This document shows positions 1 through 7,623 of a DNA stretch of 18,880 nucleotides, piece by piece (position 1 is the first letter of the stretch; each line of letters opens with the position of its first letter). Made by a program: the position numbers and the translations under genes. Below the pieces are notes generated by a model, which did no database searches, was not told the DNA's origin, and was given only the letters and a program-made list of their open reading frames with translations. Origin of the DNA: Bacilli bacterium (GTDB lineage: Bacteria > Bacillota_I > Bacilli_A > RFN20 > CAG-826); contig JAILRR010000034.1 of NCBI GenBank assembly GCA_024698065.1, forward strand, positions 1-18,880, given 5' to 3'.

Positions 1-1
1 T

Positions 2-1417
2 CATGAGCTCGCTAACGTCCTTGGCATGGATGGCATCCATTACGTCATCGAAGCCGCCAAGAATGTCCCTCTCGACATCAAGACCCAACTCTCTAGCTGC
101 GTCCCAGCCACCCCATTCGAAACTAGTGGCGCCATCCTTAATGGAGACGACATCGCCAAAAACATCACCGATAAAGAAATCAATGGTTTAGGGGAATTCA
201 TGGCCTATCCTGCTGTTATTGGCTGTGATCCAGATACATTAAAGAAACTCGAAGCAACGCACGCTGCGGATAAAGTCATCGATGGCCACGCCCCTCTTCT
301 CCAAGGCGACCAACTCAATGCCTATCTTTGCGGTGGCATCATGACCGACCACGAATCCGTCACCGTCGAAGAGATGGAAGAGAAGATCTCCAAAGGCGTT
401 TACACCCATCTCCGCGTCGGTTCTTACACAAGAAGCATGGAACTCGTCAAAGCCATCACCCCATGGAATTACCGTCGCGTCCTTCTTTGCACCGATGATA
501 AACATGCTGCCGAAATCAAGAAGAACGGACATCTTGACGACGCTTTAAGAAGAGTGGTCGCCGCTGGCCTTGACCCAATCACCGCCGTCGCCATCGGCAC
601 CATCAACAACGCTGAATGCTACCGCCTTCGCTATAGAGGCGCCATCGCACCTTTCTATTTCGCTGACCTCGTTGTCGTGGACAACCTCAAGGACTTCAAC
701 GCCAAGATGGTTTTCAAAGATGGCAAACTTGTCGCAAAAGATGGCAAACCTCTCTTCGATACCAGCAAGAGATACCTCCCAGACTTCGTCAAGAACACCG
801 TCCACGTTAAGGATTTCACCGCTGACGACTTCAAGATCGAAATCAAATCCAAGAAAGCCCGCGTCATGACCACTGAATCTAGCGGCGTCATGACTGGTGA
901 GGCCATTATGGAAGTCGAATCCAAAGATGGTGATGTCATCGTTGAAGGAACTGATCTCCTCAAGATGATCGTCGTCGAAAGACATAAGATGACCGGAAAC
1001 ATCGGCAAAGCCCTCATCAAAGGCTATGGCTTCAAAGGTGGAGCGATGGGTATCTCGGTCGCTCACGACTCCCATAACATCATCCTTCTTGGCGATGACA
1101 GTGAATCCCTCTTAAAAGCCACCAATGAGCTCAGAAGAATCGGCGGTGGCATGGTCATCGTCGACAAAAAGAACGACACCATCGAATCCGTTCAGCTTGA
1201 TATCGCGGGACTTATGTCTAGCAAACCAAGCGAGGTCCTCCAGAAAGAAAGCCAGCATCTTATCGACAAAGCCTATGCGATGGGCGTTGATAAGAACAAA
1301 GAAGCTTTCTTCTCGCTTACTTTCCTCTCTCTTGCCGTCATCCCTCATCTACGTCTTGTCGACAAGGGACTCTTCGATGTCTTCAAGTTCGACTTCGTTC
1401 CTCTTGAAGCAGAATAA
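2..1417 (+). CDS. ade: adenine deaminase, C-terminal part (5' end outside window)
   Basis: Adenine deaminase hydrolyses adenine to hypoxanthine and ammonia in purine salvage, in the cytosol, using a metal-dependent amidohydrolase fold. The reading frame is open from base 2, so the gene starts before the window. The Met at base 26 is internal, because family-typical sequence (HELANVLG) precedes it. Visible landmarks in order are SCVPATPFET, then DGHAP, then DHESVT, then the GLDPITAVAIGT stretch. These match the second half of the amidohydrolase domain. They are followed by the C-terminal adenine deaminase domain with ERHKMTGNIG, GGAMGISVAHDSHN and GGGMVIVD. About 471 residues are present; the family is usually 570-600, so roughly 100-130 residues, including the first HxH metal motif, lie upstream. 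A GAAA-loop terminator follows 10 bases after the stop, so it is the last gene of its transcript. Family assignment is firm. Confidence 0.95.
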   Translation, partial: HELANVLGMDGIHYVIEAAKNVPLDIKTQLSSCVPATPFETSGAILNGDDIAKNITDKEINGLGEFMAYPAVIGCDPDTLKKLEATHAADKVIDGHAPLLQGDQLNAYLCGGIMTDHESVTVEEMEEKISKGVYTHLRVGSYTRSMELVKAITPWNYRRVLLCTDDKHAAEIKKNGHLDDALRRVVAAGLDPITAVAIGTINNAECYRLRYRGAIAPFYFADLVVVDNLKDFNAKMVFKDGKLVAKDGKPLFDTSKRYLPDFVKNTVHVKDFTADDFKIEIKSKKARVMTTESSGVMTGEAIMEVESKDGDVIVEGTDLLKMIVVERHKMTGNIGKALIKGYGFKGGAMGISVAHDSHNIILLGDDSESLLKATNELRRIGGGMVIVDKKNDTIESVQLDIAGLMSSKPSEVLQKESQHLIDKAYAMGVDKNKEAFFSLTFLSLAVIPHLRLVDKGLFDVFKFDFVPLEAE

Positions 1418-1426
1418 GAAACAAAG

Positions 1427-1451
1427 GCCTAAGGAAACTTAGGCTTTTTTT
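1427..1451 (+). terminator. rho-independent terminator after ade
   Basis: A perfect 7-bp stem (GCCTAAG at 1427-1433, CTTAGGC at 1438-1444) carries a GAAA tetraloop and is followed directly by seven T (1445-1451). It begins 10 bases after the ade stop codon and ends that transcript. Confidence 0.93.
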
Positions 1452-1462
1452 GAGCGCTTCGC

Positions 1463-1492
1463 TTGTAAAAGTAAGATAAAACGTACGATAAT
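1463..1492 (+). promoter_or_regulatory. candidate sigma-A-type promoter for the HD-domain gene
   Basis: TTGTAA (1463-1468) and GATAAT (1487-1492) are separated by 18 bases. They lie after the ade terminator and about 30 bases before the ATG at 1520. An in-frame gene with no upstream partner needs a promoter here. The boxes are close to, but not perfect matches for, the consensus. No Shine-Dalgarno sequence is visible before the ATG. Confidence 0.5.
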
Positions 1493-1519
1493 TAATTAAA
1501 CAAAGAACATATATTCGAA

Positions 1520-2587
1520 ATGGTTTTTTTAGAGAACGGCGAGATCCATAACCATATCACCCTTGAAGCGGTCCTTTCGCTTTCTAGCGCCCCTTTGATT
1601 TCTAAAGGGAAACAAGGCAAAAAGAACGAAGACCGCCTCGATTTTATTTATGCATTAGGTAATTCTGGTGTCATCTTGAGGGGCTCTAAGTTCCCTGAAG
1701 ATTTTGATCCGAAGAAACCTTATACGGATTTTGAGGATCGCTCTTACTTAGAGAACCTCAATCTTTTGGGTGCCTATTATCTTTCCTCAAAAAGCGATAG
1801 TTCGATCATTGATGCGGGCTTATCGAATGGAAACATTGACCTGATCATCAAGGCTCTTAAGAAAGAGGCCTTCGCCATCATCAAGAACGAAGGGGAAGAT
1901 GAAGTGAGGCACTATGCCTTCGTTGAAAGAAAACTCCTCGATACGCCTCTTGTCCGTAACGCCTTTGAGATTGCCCTTGCTGCCCATAAGGATGAATGCG
2001 ATAGCTCTGGAATGTGCTACATGTATCACATCATCAGGGTTGCTTTGGGCTGTTCCCAAGAATATGAGATCGTCGCCGCTTTGCTCCATGACGCAATTGA
2101 AGGCCATAATGGCAAATACCGGGTTGAGAAACTCTCGATGTATGGCTTCCCTAGGGAAATCCTTGGGGCGCTCCTTCACCTTGACCATGATCCTATCACC
2201 CCATATATGTCATATATCTACGAAGTAGCTCGCAACGAAATCGCAAGAAACGTCAAGCATTCAGAACTTCTTGATAACCTCAATGAAGCGAGAAACGGTG
2301 GCAAAAACCGTGACAAAGCCTTCTATTATGTGAAAGCTCTCTCCCTCATTGAGAAATACCCATACTTCGACGATGCAAATACCTTCTATCTCTATGACTC
2401 AAGGAAGAATTGCTTCATCAAGAAAACGAAAGAAGGGCATTTCCTCCTTAAGGAAGGAAGATTCGTCCCATGCCGTTTCAAAGTGGACATGAACGAAGTG
2501 TATGATGTCTCCTTCTATTCGGATGATGAGTGTCTCTTCGCCGATAGCATGCCATTCTTCGAGAATGGGTTAATCAAACTCGCCTAA
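1520..2587 (+). CDS. HD-domain protein resembling (p)ppGpp hydrolases (SpoT/MESH1-like)
   Basis: The 355-residue protein carries a central HD phosphohydrolase-like domain at about residues 140-260. Candidate metal ligands are H156 (in AHKDE), H190-D191 (in AALLHDAIEG) and a downstream D252 in a segment (ARNVKHSELLDNLN) that closely resembles the SpoT/MESH1 signature ARxVKxADLxDN. YMYHIIRVA at 168-175 resembles the conserved helix PYIxHxxxVA. These similarities suggest cleavage of a nucleotide 3'-pyrophosphate such as (p)ppGpp. The usual HDxxED motif reads HDAIEG here: the Glu is kept and the following Asp is replaced by Gly, so activity or substrate may differ. The first ~135 and last ~95 residues match nothing I recognise, and there is no alarmone synthetase domain. 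The gene stands alone, between terminators. The start has no clear ribosome binding site; ATG 1520 is the first Met in frame. HD fold likely, substrate inferred. Confidence 0.72.
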   Translation: MVFLENGEIHNHITLEAVLSLSSAPLISKGKQGKKNEDRLDFIYALGNSGVILRGSKFPEDFDPKKPYTDFEDRSYLENLNLLGAYYLSSKSDSSIIDAGLSNGNIDLIIKALKKEAFAIIKNEGEDEVRHYAFVERKLLDTPLVRNAFEIALAAHKDECDSSGMCYMYHIIRVALGCSQEYEIVAALLHDAIEGHNGKYRVEKLSMYGFPREILGALLHLDHDPITPYMSYIYEVARNEIARNVKHSELLDNLNEARNGGKNRDKAFYYVKALSLIEKYPYFDDANTFYLYDSRKNCFIKKTKEGHFLLKEGRFVPCRFKVDMNEVYDVSFYSDDECLFADSMPFFENGLIKLA

Positions 2588-2604
2588 AAGATAAAAACAA
2601 AAGA

Positions 2605-2627
2605 CCTGTCTAATGACAGGCCTTTTT
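2605..2627. terminator. bidirectional terminator between the HD gene and xfp
   Basis: A 6-bp stem (CCTGTC 2605-2610, GACAGG 2615-2620) with a TAAT loop is followed by CCTTTTTG on the plus strand. On the minus strand it is followed by TCTTTTGTTTTT. It lies 18 bases after the HD-gene stop and 15 bases beyond the xfp stop on the opposite strand, so it can end both convergent transcripts. Confidence 0.85.
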
Positions 2628-2641
2628 GCTTTGTGGAAAGC

Positions 2642-5020
2642 TTATTTTCTGCTCCACTTCCAGTTAGCGACCTCTGGGAGATCGATACCTTTGTCGTGGA
2701 TGTATTGCTTATGCTCAACGAGCTTGTCGCTCATCTTCTGGTAGAGGTAAGCGCCGCGGTTGCCAAGTCCTGGGAGCTTAAGAAGCATCGACTGGACGAG
2801 GTGGAAGCGGTCGACTTCATTCTGGACGCGGACGTCGAATGGAGTGGTGATGGTGCCTTCCTCATGGTAACCATGAACGTGGAGGTTATGGTTGTGACGG
2901 CGATAGGTAAGCTCATGGATGAGGGTTGGATAGCCGTGGAAGTTGAAGATGATTGGCTTGTCTTTGGTGAAGAGCATATCGAATTGCTCATCGCTAAGAC
3001 CGTGCTTGTGAAGTGATTTTGGCTGAAGTCTGAACAAGTCGACGACGTTGATGAAACGGATCTTAACGTCTGGAAGTTCCTTGTGCATGATGTCAGCGGC
3101 GGCAAGGGCCTCAAGGGTTGGGGTCTCGCCAGCGCAAGCAAGAACAATGTCTGGTTCCTGACCCTGGTCATTAGAAGCCCAGTCCCAGATGGAGACACCT
3201 TCGGTGCAGTGTTTGACGGCCTCTTCCATAGAAAGCCATTGTGGACGTGGATGCTTGGAAGCGATGATGACGTTGACGTAGTTTTTGGTACGTAAGCAGT
3301 GGTCCATTGTGCTAAGCAAGCAGTTGGCATCCGGTGGGAGATATAAACGGACGACGTCGGCTTTCTTGTTGGCGATATGATCCATGAAGCCTGGGTCTTG
3401 GTGGGTGAATCCGTTATGGTCTTGCTGCCAGACGGTGGAAGCAAGGATAAGGTTGAGGGAAGCGATTTCTTCTCTCCATGGGAGCTGGTTGCAGACCTTT
3501 AACCATTTGGCGTGTTGAGCGACCATGGAATCAATGATACGGGCGAAAGCCTCATAGGAAGCGAAGAAACCATGACGTCCGGTGAGGAGGTAGCCTTCAA
3601 GCCAGCCTTCGCAAAGGTGCTCAGAAAGCATGGAGTCGATGACGCGGCCATCGGCATTGAGGAACTCATCGGTTGGGAGGGTTTCGGCATCCCATTGACG
3701 GTCGGTGACTTCGAAGATGTGGTTGAGACGGTTGGAAAGGGTCTCGTCCGGTCCGAAGACACGGAAGTTTCTGGAATCTTTGTTAAGGGTGATGACGTCA
3801 CGGATGAAAGCGCCAAGCTCAATCATGTCTTGGCCTTCTTTGGCCCCGTGTTCCTTGACTTTGATGCCGTACTTACGGAAGTCTGGCATACGGAGGTCGC
3901 GGAGAAGGAGACCGCCATTGGCGTGGACGTTGGCACCGATTCTGGCGTTGCCTTTTGGCGCTAATTCGCGGATTTTTGGGAGAATATGTCCTTCTTCATC
4001 GAACAATTCTTCTGGTTTATAGGAACGAAGCCAAGCTTCGAGTTCGGCAAGCTGTCCGTCTTTGTCCATTGGGAGAGGGACTTGGTGGGCGCGGAATGAT
4101 CCTTCGACCATTTTGCCATCGACGAACTTAGGACCGGTCCATCCTTTTGGAGTGCGGAGGACGATCATTGGCCAAGTTGGACGGGTTGGATCGTTGTTTT
4201 CTCTTGCGTGTTTCTGGATAGCCTTGATCTTCTCGATGCAGGTATCAACGGCTTCGGCCATCGCTTTATGCATCTTCATTGGCTCATCGCCTTCAACGAA
4301 GATTGGTTCCCAGCCCATGCCGCGGAGATACATGACGAGTTCTTCGTGTGGGATGCGGCTAAGGACGGTTGGGTTGGAGATCTTGTATCCATTGAGATGG
4401 AGGATTGGGAGAACCGCACCATCGGTGATTGGGTTGAGGAATTTGTTGCTCTGCCAAGAAGTGGCGAGAGGGCCAGTCTCAGCTTCGCCATCGCCAACGA
4501 CGACAGCGGCAATCAAATCTGGGTTATCAAAGATGGCACCAAAGCCATGGGCGATGGAATAGCCAAGTTCGCCGCCTTCATTGATGGACCCTGGGGTCTC
4601 AGGGGCGCAATGGCTTGGCACGCCTCCTGGGAAGGAGAACTGTTTGAATAATTTCTTTAAGCCTGCTTCATCTTGGGAGATGTTTGGATAGATCTCGCTA
4701 TAGCTGCCATCGATGTAGTCGTTGGCGATGAAGAAGTTGCCACCGTGTCCTGGGCCACTGAGAAGGATGAGGTCAAGGTCATATTTCTTGATGGCTCTAT
4801 TCATGTGGGCGAAGATGAAGTTCTGTCCTGGGACGGTTCCCCAGTGACCGACGATCTTCTTTTTAACGTCAGCCTCAGTTAATGGGCGTTTGAGTAATGG
4901 GTTGTCTAGCAAATAAAGCTGGGCAGCGGAAAGGTAGTTGGCCGTACGCCAGAAAGCATCTAACTTCTTGAGATAGCTTTCGGTGATAGGTCCTTTTTCT
5001 TCAATTAATTTTTCTGACAT
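2642..5020 (-). CDS. xfp: phosphoketolase (xylulose-5-phosphate/fructose-6-phosphate type)
   Basis: A thiamine-diphosphate enzyme that cleaves xylulose-5-phosphate (and in many homologues fructose-6-phosphate) with phosphate. The products are acetyl phosphate plus glyceraldehyde-3-phosphate or erythrose-4-phosphate, in the cytosol. The 792 residues are typical for the family (about 780-830). Landmarks from the N-terminus are H59 in VGHWGT, GPGHGG at 89-94, the phosphoketolase signature EGGELGYS at 148-155, and the ThDP/Mg motif starting GDGEAETG at 176 and ending at N210. Family-typical downstream stretches include the transketolase-like pyrimidine-binding region (STVWQQDHNGFTHQDPGF) and SKHPRPQW. 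The start at ATG 5020 has AGGAA eight bases upstream. It converges with the HD gene and is transcribed alone. Acetate kinase, which uses its acetyl phosphate, lies 2.6 kb upstream on the same strand in a separate unit. Whether it prefers Xu5P only or also F6P cannot be told from sequence. Confidence 0.97.
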   Translation of the reverse strand: MSEKLIEEKGPITESYLKKLDAFWRTANYLSAAQLYLLDNPLLKRPLTEADVKKKIVGHWGTVPGQNFIFAHMNRAIKKYDLDLILLSGPGHGGNFFIANDYIDGSYSEIYPNISQDEAGLKKLFKQFSFPGGVPSHCAPETPGSINEGGELGYSIAHGFGAIFDNPDLIAAVVVGDGEAETGPLATSWQSNKFLNPITDGAVLPILHLNGYKISNPTVLSRIPHEELVMYLRGMGWEPIFVEGDEPMKMHKAMAEAVDTCIEKIKAIQKHARENNDPTRPTWPMIVLRTPKGWTGPKFVDGKMVEGSFRAHQVPLPMDKDGQLAELEAWLRSYKPEELFDEEGHILPKIRELAPKGNARIGANVHANGGLLLRDLRMPDFRKYGIKVKEHGAKEGQDMIELGAFIRDVITLNKDSRNFRVFGPDETLSNRLNHIFEVTDRQWDAETLPTDEFLNADGRVIDSMLSEHLCEGWLEGYLLTGRHGFFASYEAFARIIDSMVAQHAKWLKVCNQLPWREEIASLNLILASTVWQQDHNGFTHQDPGFMDHIANKKADVVRLYLPPDANCLLSTMDHCLRTKNYVNVIIASKHPRPQWLSMEEAVKHCTEGVSIWDWASNDQGQEPDIVLACAGETPTLEALAAADIMHKELPDVKIRFINVVDLFRLQPKSLHKHGLSDEQFDMLFTKDKPIIFNFHGYPTLIHELTYRRHNHNLHVHGYHEEGTITTPFDVRVQNEVDRFHLVQSMLLKLPGLGNRGAYLYQKMSDKLVEHKQYIHDKGIDLPEVANWKWSRK

Positions 5021-5057
5021 ATCTTCTATTCCTACTAGCGGTTTTACCGCAGGCTAC

Positions 5058-5086
5058 ATTTTACGCGCATATATGCACGAAGTAAA
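5058..5086 (-). promoter_or_regulatory. candidate xfp promoter with palindrome in the spacer
   Basis: Read on the minus strand, TTTACT (5086-5081) and TAAAAT (5063-5058) are 17 bases apart, which puts a transcript start about 30 bases before the xfp ATG. The spacer contains the perfect palindrome GCATATATGC (5067-5076). With one mismatched pair this extends to 16 bp (5064-5079), an obvious candidate for an operator. Confidence 0.55.
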
Positions 5087-5157
5087 AGGGCATGCTTAAC
5101 AAACGCTTAGCCAAAAATAATGATAAATTATGTCTATAAGGGATTTGTGGGTGATTT

Positions 5158-5445
5158 TTAGGCCCTGACATCGACGAAAAGTTTTTTCCGCTTCTCCATC
5201 TCATTTAGAACGATTTGATATTCTTCGTTCTCAAGTTCTTCAGGATCATCATCAATCATGACAGTGGTCTTGAATTTGCTCTTATCATCGTATTTTGTCC
5301 ACTCAGCATCGTTATATAAGTTAGCGATGTCGACAATCTCTGTCGCTTTCTTCTCGGTTCTTGAGTAGACGGTCAAAGTCGCGCCGTAGCGCTTGCTGTA
5401 ATAGAGGTATTTGTTAATCAGGTGTTTCTTGGATTTTTTATCCAT
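5158..5445 (-). CDS. hypothetical protein, 95 aa
   Basis: I do not recognise this protein. It is soluble and strongly charged. A Lys-rich N-terminus (MDKKSKKHLINKYLYYSKR) precedes a central part with a short predicted beta region (ATLTVYSR). An acidic stretch (DDDPEELENEE) at about 65-75 leads into a Lys/Glu helix and ends FVDVRA. There is no signal peptide, membrane segment or cysteine motif. It follows the exchanger gene by 33 bases on the same strand with no terminator between, so it is probably its downstream operon partner. The ribosome binding site is weak. Coding status rests on an uninterrupted 95-codon frame in a sensible intergenic position with no competing frame. Confidence 0.6.
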   Translation of the reverse strand: MDKKSKKHLINKYLYYSKRYGATLTVYSRTEKKATEIVDIANLYNDAEWTKYDDKSKFKTTVMIDDDPEELENEEYQIVLNEMEKRKKLFVDVRA

Positions 5446-5478
5446 ATCAAAAGAAATGCCTAGGATTTGCTAATGATT

Positions 5479-6543
5479 CTATTTAATGAAAGGAGCGAAT
5501 GGTATGCCTAGATTGACGTTGCTAAGAACGATGAAGGCGATATATGAGCCAACAAGAACGGCCCCTAAAACGTAGAACATGATTCTGTTGCAAAGCTTCG
5601 AGGAATCGACACCTTTGATGAGGAGGATGAGGGCGATAAGCAAAGCGACGAATTCAACGGCACCAAAGACGACCATCATGAATGCGCTCTGATCGAAATG
5701 ATAGACGTTTGTTCTGCAACCGAAGGACAAAACATCGGAGAAAGTGAGGATGAGGAAGTTGAAGATGCAGCTTCCGATGAGGTCGCTATAAGCAGCCTGG
5801 AAGTTCTTCTTTCTGGCGAGGTTGATGGTGGAAGTGAGTTCTGGAAGGGAAGTGGCGACGCCTAAGAAGAGGGCTCCTCCAAAGGAAGCGCCAAGATGAT
5901 ACTTCTCGCTGATGCCATCGGTAAGGTAGGTGAGGAAAATCGACGCGCCAACAAGGACGACGGCGAAGATGGTAAAGAGGATGGTCGCGGTTTTAAGGGA
6001 CATATTGCCCTCTTTCTCTTCTTCTTCCTCGGCCTCTTCGATTTTCGGGGTCTTGATGATAGAGATGACATAAACGGCGACAATGACAATACTCATTGGG
6101 TTGAAGTAGCCGAATAGCCAGTGAAGTGGGACAAAGACAAGTCCAGCGATGGTGGTCAAAACATAGAGGGCTCCGCAGAAGGCCATGCTGATGAGGAAGT
6201 ATTTAGAGACCTTCTTTTCAGCCATCTTCTTAAAGAAGACAAAGAAGACGATCGCGAAGATCATCATATTGAAGAGGTTGCTTCCTAAGACGTTTCCTAG
6301 GACGTAGTCGTTGTTCTTGACGAAGACAGTCGCGGTTAGAGATGAGAATAGCTCCGGAAGCGAGGTGACCGCGGCAAGAAGGACGCCCCCGAGGAAAGCC
6401 CCGGAGATGTTGCTCTTTTTGTCGATGATGTTAAGGAAATCGCTTAACTTAAGCGAAACGAATACTACGATCGCAGCTGTAACGATGTAGAGAAGAATAA
6501 GGGGAAAATCGTGTAAATCAGCTAATCCTGAAAAAGTGCTCAT
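5479..6543 (-). CDS. Na+/Ca2+ exchanger-family (CaCA) membrane transporter
   Basis: An integral membrane antiporter of the cation/Ca2+ exchanger family (Pfam Na_Ca_ex), 354 residues with about ten hydrophobic segments. It has the two inverted alpha repeats that form the ion sites. Alpha-1 lies at about 46-96 with TSLPE at 60-64 and GNVLGSNLFN ending at 92. Alpha-2 lies at about 217-266 with TSLPE at 231-235 and GSCIFN ending at 262. Both key glutamates (E64, E235) are present, so it should be functional. The two halves are joined by an acidic cytoplasmic loop (EEAEEEEEKEG, 169-179). The usual role is export of Ca2+ (or another cation) driven by Na+ or H+; the ion pair is not predictable here. 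It is followed by the 95-aa orphan and preceded by a terminator that insulates it from the ackA unit. The start at 6543 lacks a Shine-Dalgarno sequence and sits six bases after a TAAAAT box. Confidence 0.92.
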   Translation of the reverse strand: MSTFSGLADLHDFPLILLYIVTAAIVVFVSLKLSDFLNIIDKKSNISGAFLGGVLLAAVTSLPELFSSLTATVFVKNNDYVLGNVLGSNLFNMMIFAIVFFVFFKKMAEKKVSKYFLISMAFCGALYVLTTIAGLVFVPLHWLFGYFNPMSIVIVAVYVISIIKTPKIEEAEEEEEKEGNMSLKTATILFTIFAVVLVGASIFLTYLTDGISEKYHLGASFGGALFLGVATSLPELTSTINLARKKNFQAAYSDLIGSCIFNFLILTFSDVLSFGCRTNVYHFDQSAFMMVVFGAVEFVALLIALILLIKGVDSSKLCNRIMFYVLGAVLVGSYIAFIVLSNVNLGIPFAPFIK

Positions 6544-6549
6544 GAGAGT

Positions 6550-6579
6550 ATTTTAGTTCTTCATGAAGAAAAAGAAACA
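6550..6579 (-). promoter_or_regulatory. candidate exchanger promoter; 14-bp palindrome upstream of -10
   Basis: On the minus strand TAAAAT (6555-6550) ends six bases before the exchanger ATG. Immediately upstream lies a perfect 14-bp palindrome, TTCTTCATGAAGAA (6557-6570). The -35 region is poor (TGTTTC at 6579-6574, 18-base spacer). Only about 44 bases separate the upstream terminator from the ATG, so the promoter must be in or near this stretch if the gene is not served by read-through. The palindrome could bind a dimeric regulator. Confidence 0.4.
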
Positions 6580-6587
6580 TTTTTAGG

Positions 6588-6619
6588 AAAAAAGAAAAGG
6601 ACTGTCATAAAGACAGCCC
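6588..6619 (-). terminator. terminator of the ackA-DHH phosphoesterase unit
   Basis: Read on the minus strand, GGGCTGTC (6619-6612) pairs with GACAGTCC (6606-6599), giving an 8-bp stem with one G-U pair and a 5-base loop. It is followed by TTTTCTTTTTT. It begins about six bases after the stop codon of the phosphoesterase gene. Confidence 0.9.
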
Positions 6620-6624
6620 TTTGT

Positions 6625-7623
6625 TTATTCGAATAATGCGTCTAGGGCAGCGATGAGGAGCGGAAGCTCTTCAAGGGACTTGACTTTAGCGCCGCTAGCA
6701 AGCGCGTGTCCTCCGCCTCTCCATTTATTCGCGACGCCGGAAATGTCTTTCTTTTTGGAACGGATTGAGACCCTCCAGCAATAGTCTTTGACGCTCGATT
6801 TGTCTTCGGTCACGGAACACCAGGCATTGATGCCCTCGATGTTAGAGAACATGTTGACGTTGTCTTTGCCTTGCTCGCGAGTGATTCCGAGTTCATGAAG
6901 CGTGTCATCGCTAAGGATGTAATAGGCGACTCCGTGAGGGGAGACATGGAAATTTGAGAGGATATAAGCCTCAGACTTAAGGTCTTCGAGCTTTCTCTCA
7001 TACATCTCTAAGTAGATGGAATTGATGTCGATGCCGGTGTCGATCAAGGCTTTGGCGACCGCGAAGGTGTGACCGGTGGTGTTCCTGAACTGGAATCTTC
7101 CAGAATCACCGACGATTCCGATGTAGAAATACCTGGCTGCTTCTTTCGACATCTTCGTTCCTTCCCAAGAAAGGAGGATGTCGCACATAAGCTCAGCAGC
7201 GGCAGGTTTTTTGGTATCGAGGATAGGGTGTTTCGCTATCTCTTTGATGAAAGGGTGGTGGTCGACTTTGCAGATATATGAAGCGTACCTATATCTTGGA
7301 TCGGCAATCCTTTCATGATCTCCGACATCGGTGACGATGGCGAGGAATGGTTCTTTGAACCAACTCTCGTTTAATCTCTCGGTCTCTGGGAAGATACGAG
7401 GGGTGTAGGAGACATGGTTGTCGCCAAGGAAATGGACTTCTTTCTCTGGGAAGTTGTCTTTGATGAAAGTGTATAGACCCATTTGGGTGCCCATCGCGTC
7501 GAAATCAGGCCTGATATGGCGGAATATCGCAATCCTGTCATACCTTTTGATGGCTTGCTTAAAGAGGGTGAACTCTCTTTGGTGTTCTTTCGCGTAGGCT
7601 TTGATCTCTGGGTCAAGTTTCAT
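6625..7623 (-). CDS. DHH-family phosphoesterase (NrnA-like oligoribonuclease / pAp phosphatase family)
   Basis: A DHH/DHHA1 phosphoesterase of 332 residues, close to the 310-330 typical of NrnA-type enzymes that degrade nano-RNAs and dephosphorylate pAp. Metal-binding motifs are in order: HIRPDFDA at 36-43, D99 in VTDVGD, VDHH at 120-123, and D173 in GDSGRFQF. The C-terminal DHHA1 substrate motif GGGHALASG is at 303-311. The start chosen is the ATG at 7623, which overlaps the ackA stop (TAATG) and has AGAAGG nine bases upstream. A longer reading from 7653 would run inside ackA and has no such site. It is co-transcribed with ackA and ends in a strong terminator. The specific substrate (nano-RNA, pAp or a cyclic dinucleotide breakdown product such as pApA) is not decided by sequence. 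Confidence 0.9.
   Translation of the reverse strand: MKLDPEIKAYAKEHQREFTLFKQAIKRYDRIAIFRHIRPDFDAMGTQMGLYTFIKDNFPEKEVHFLGDNHVSYTPRIFPETERLNESWFKEPFLAIVTDVGDHERIADPRYRYASYICKVDHHPFIKEIAKHPILDTKKPAAAELMCDILLSWEGTKMSKEAARYFYIGIVGDSGRFQFRNTTGHTFAVAKALIDTGIDINSIYLEMYERKLEDLKSEAYILSNFHVSPHGVAYYILSDDTLHELGITREQGKDNVNMFSNIEGINAWCSVTEDKSSVKDYCWRVSIRSKKKDISGVANKWRGGGHALASGAKVKSLEELPLLIAALDALFE

Noticed and set aside
2633..4882. Several open frames on the plus strand opposite xfp (for example 3512-3964 and 4208-4651).
   Set aside because: They are antisense frames kept open by the codon bias of xfp, have no ribosome binding sites and match no family.
5097..5157. Possible terminator after the 95-aa orphan (ATAAT/ATTAT with a T run, minus strand).
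   Set aside because: The stem is only five A-T pairs; too weak to call.
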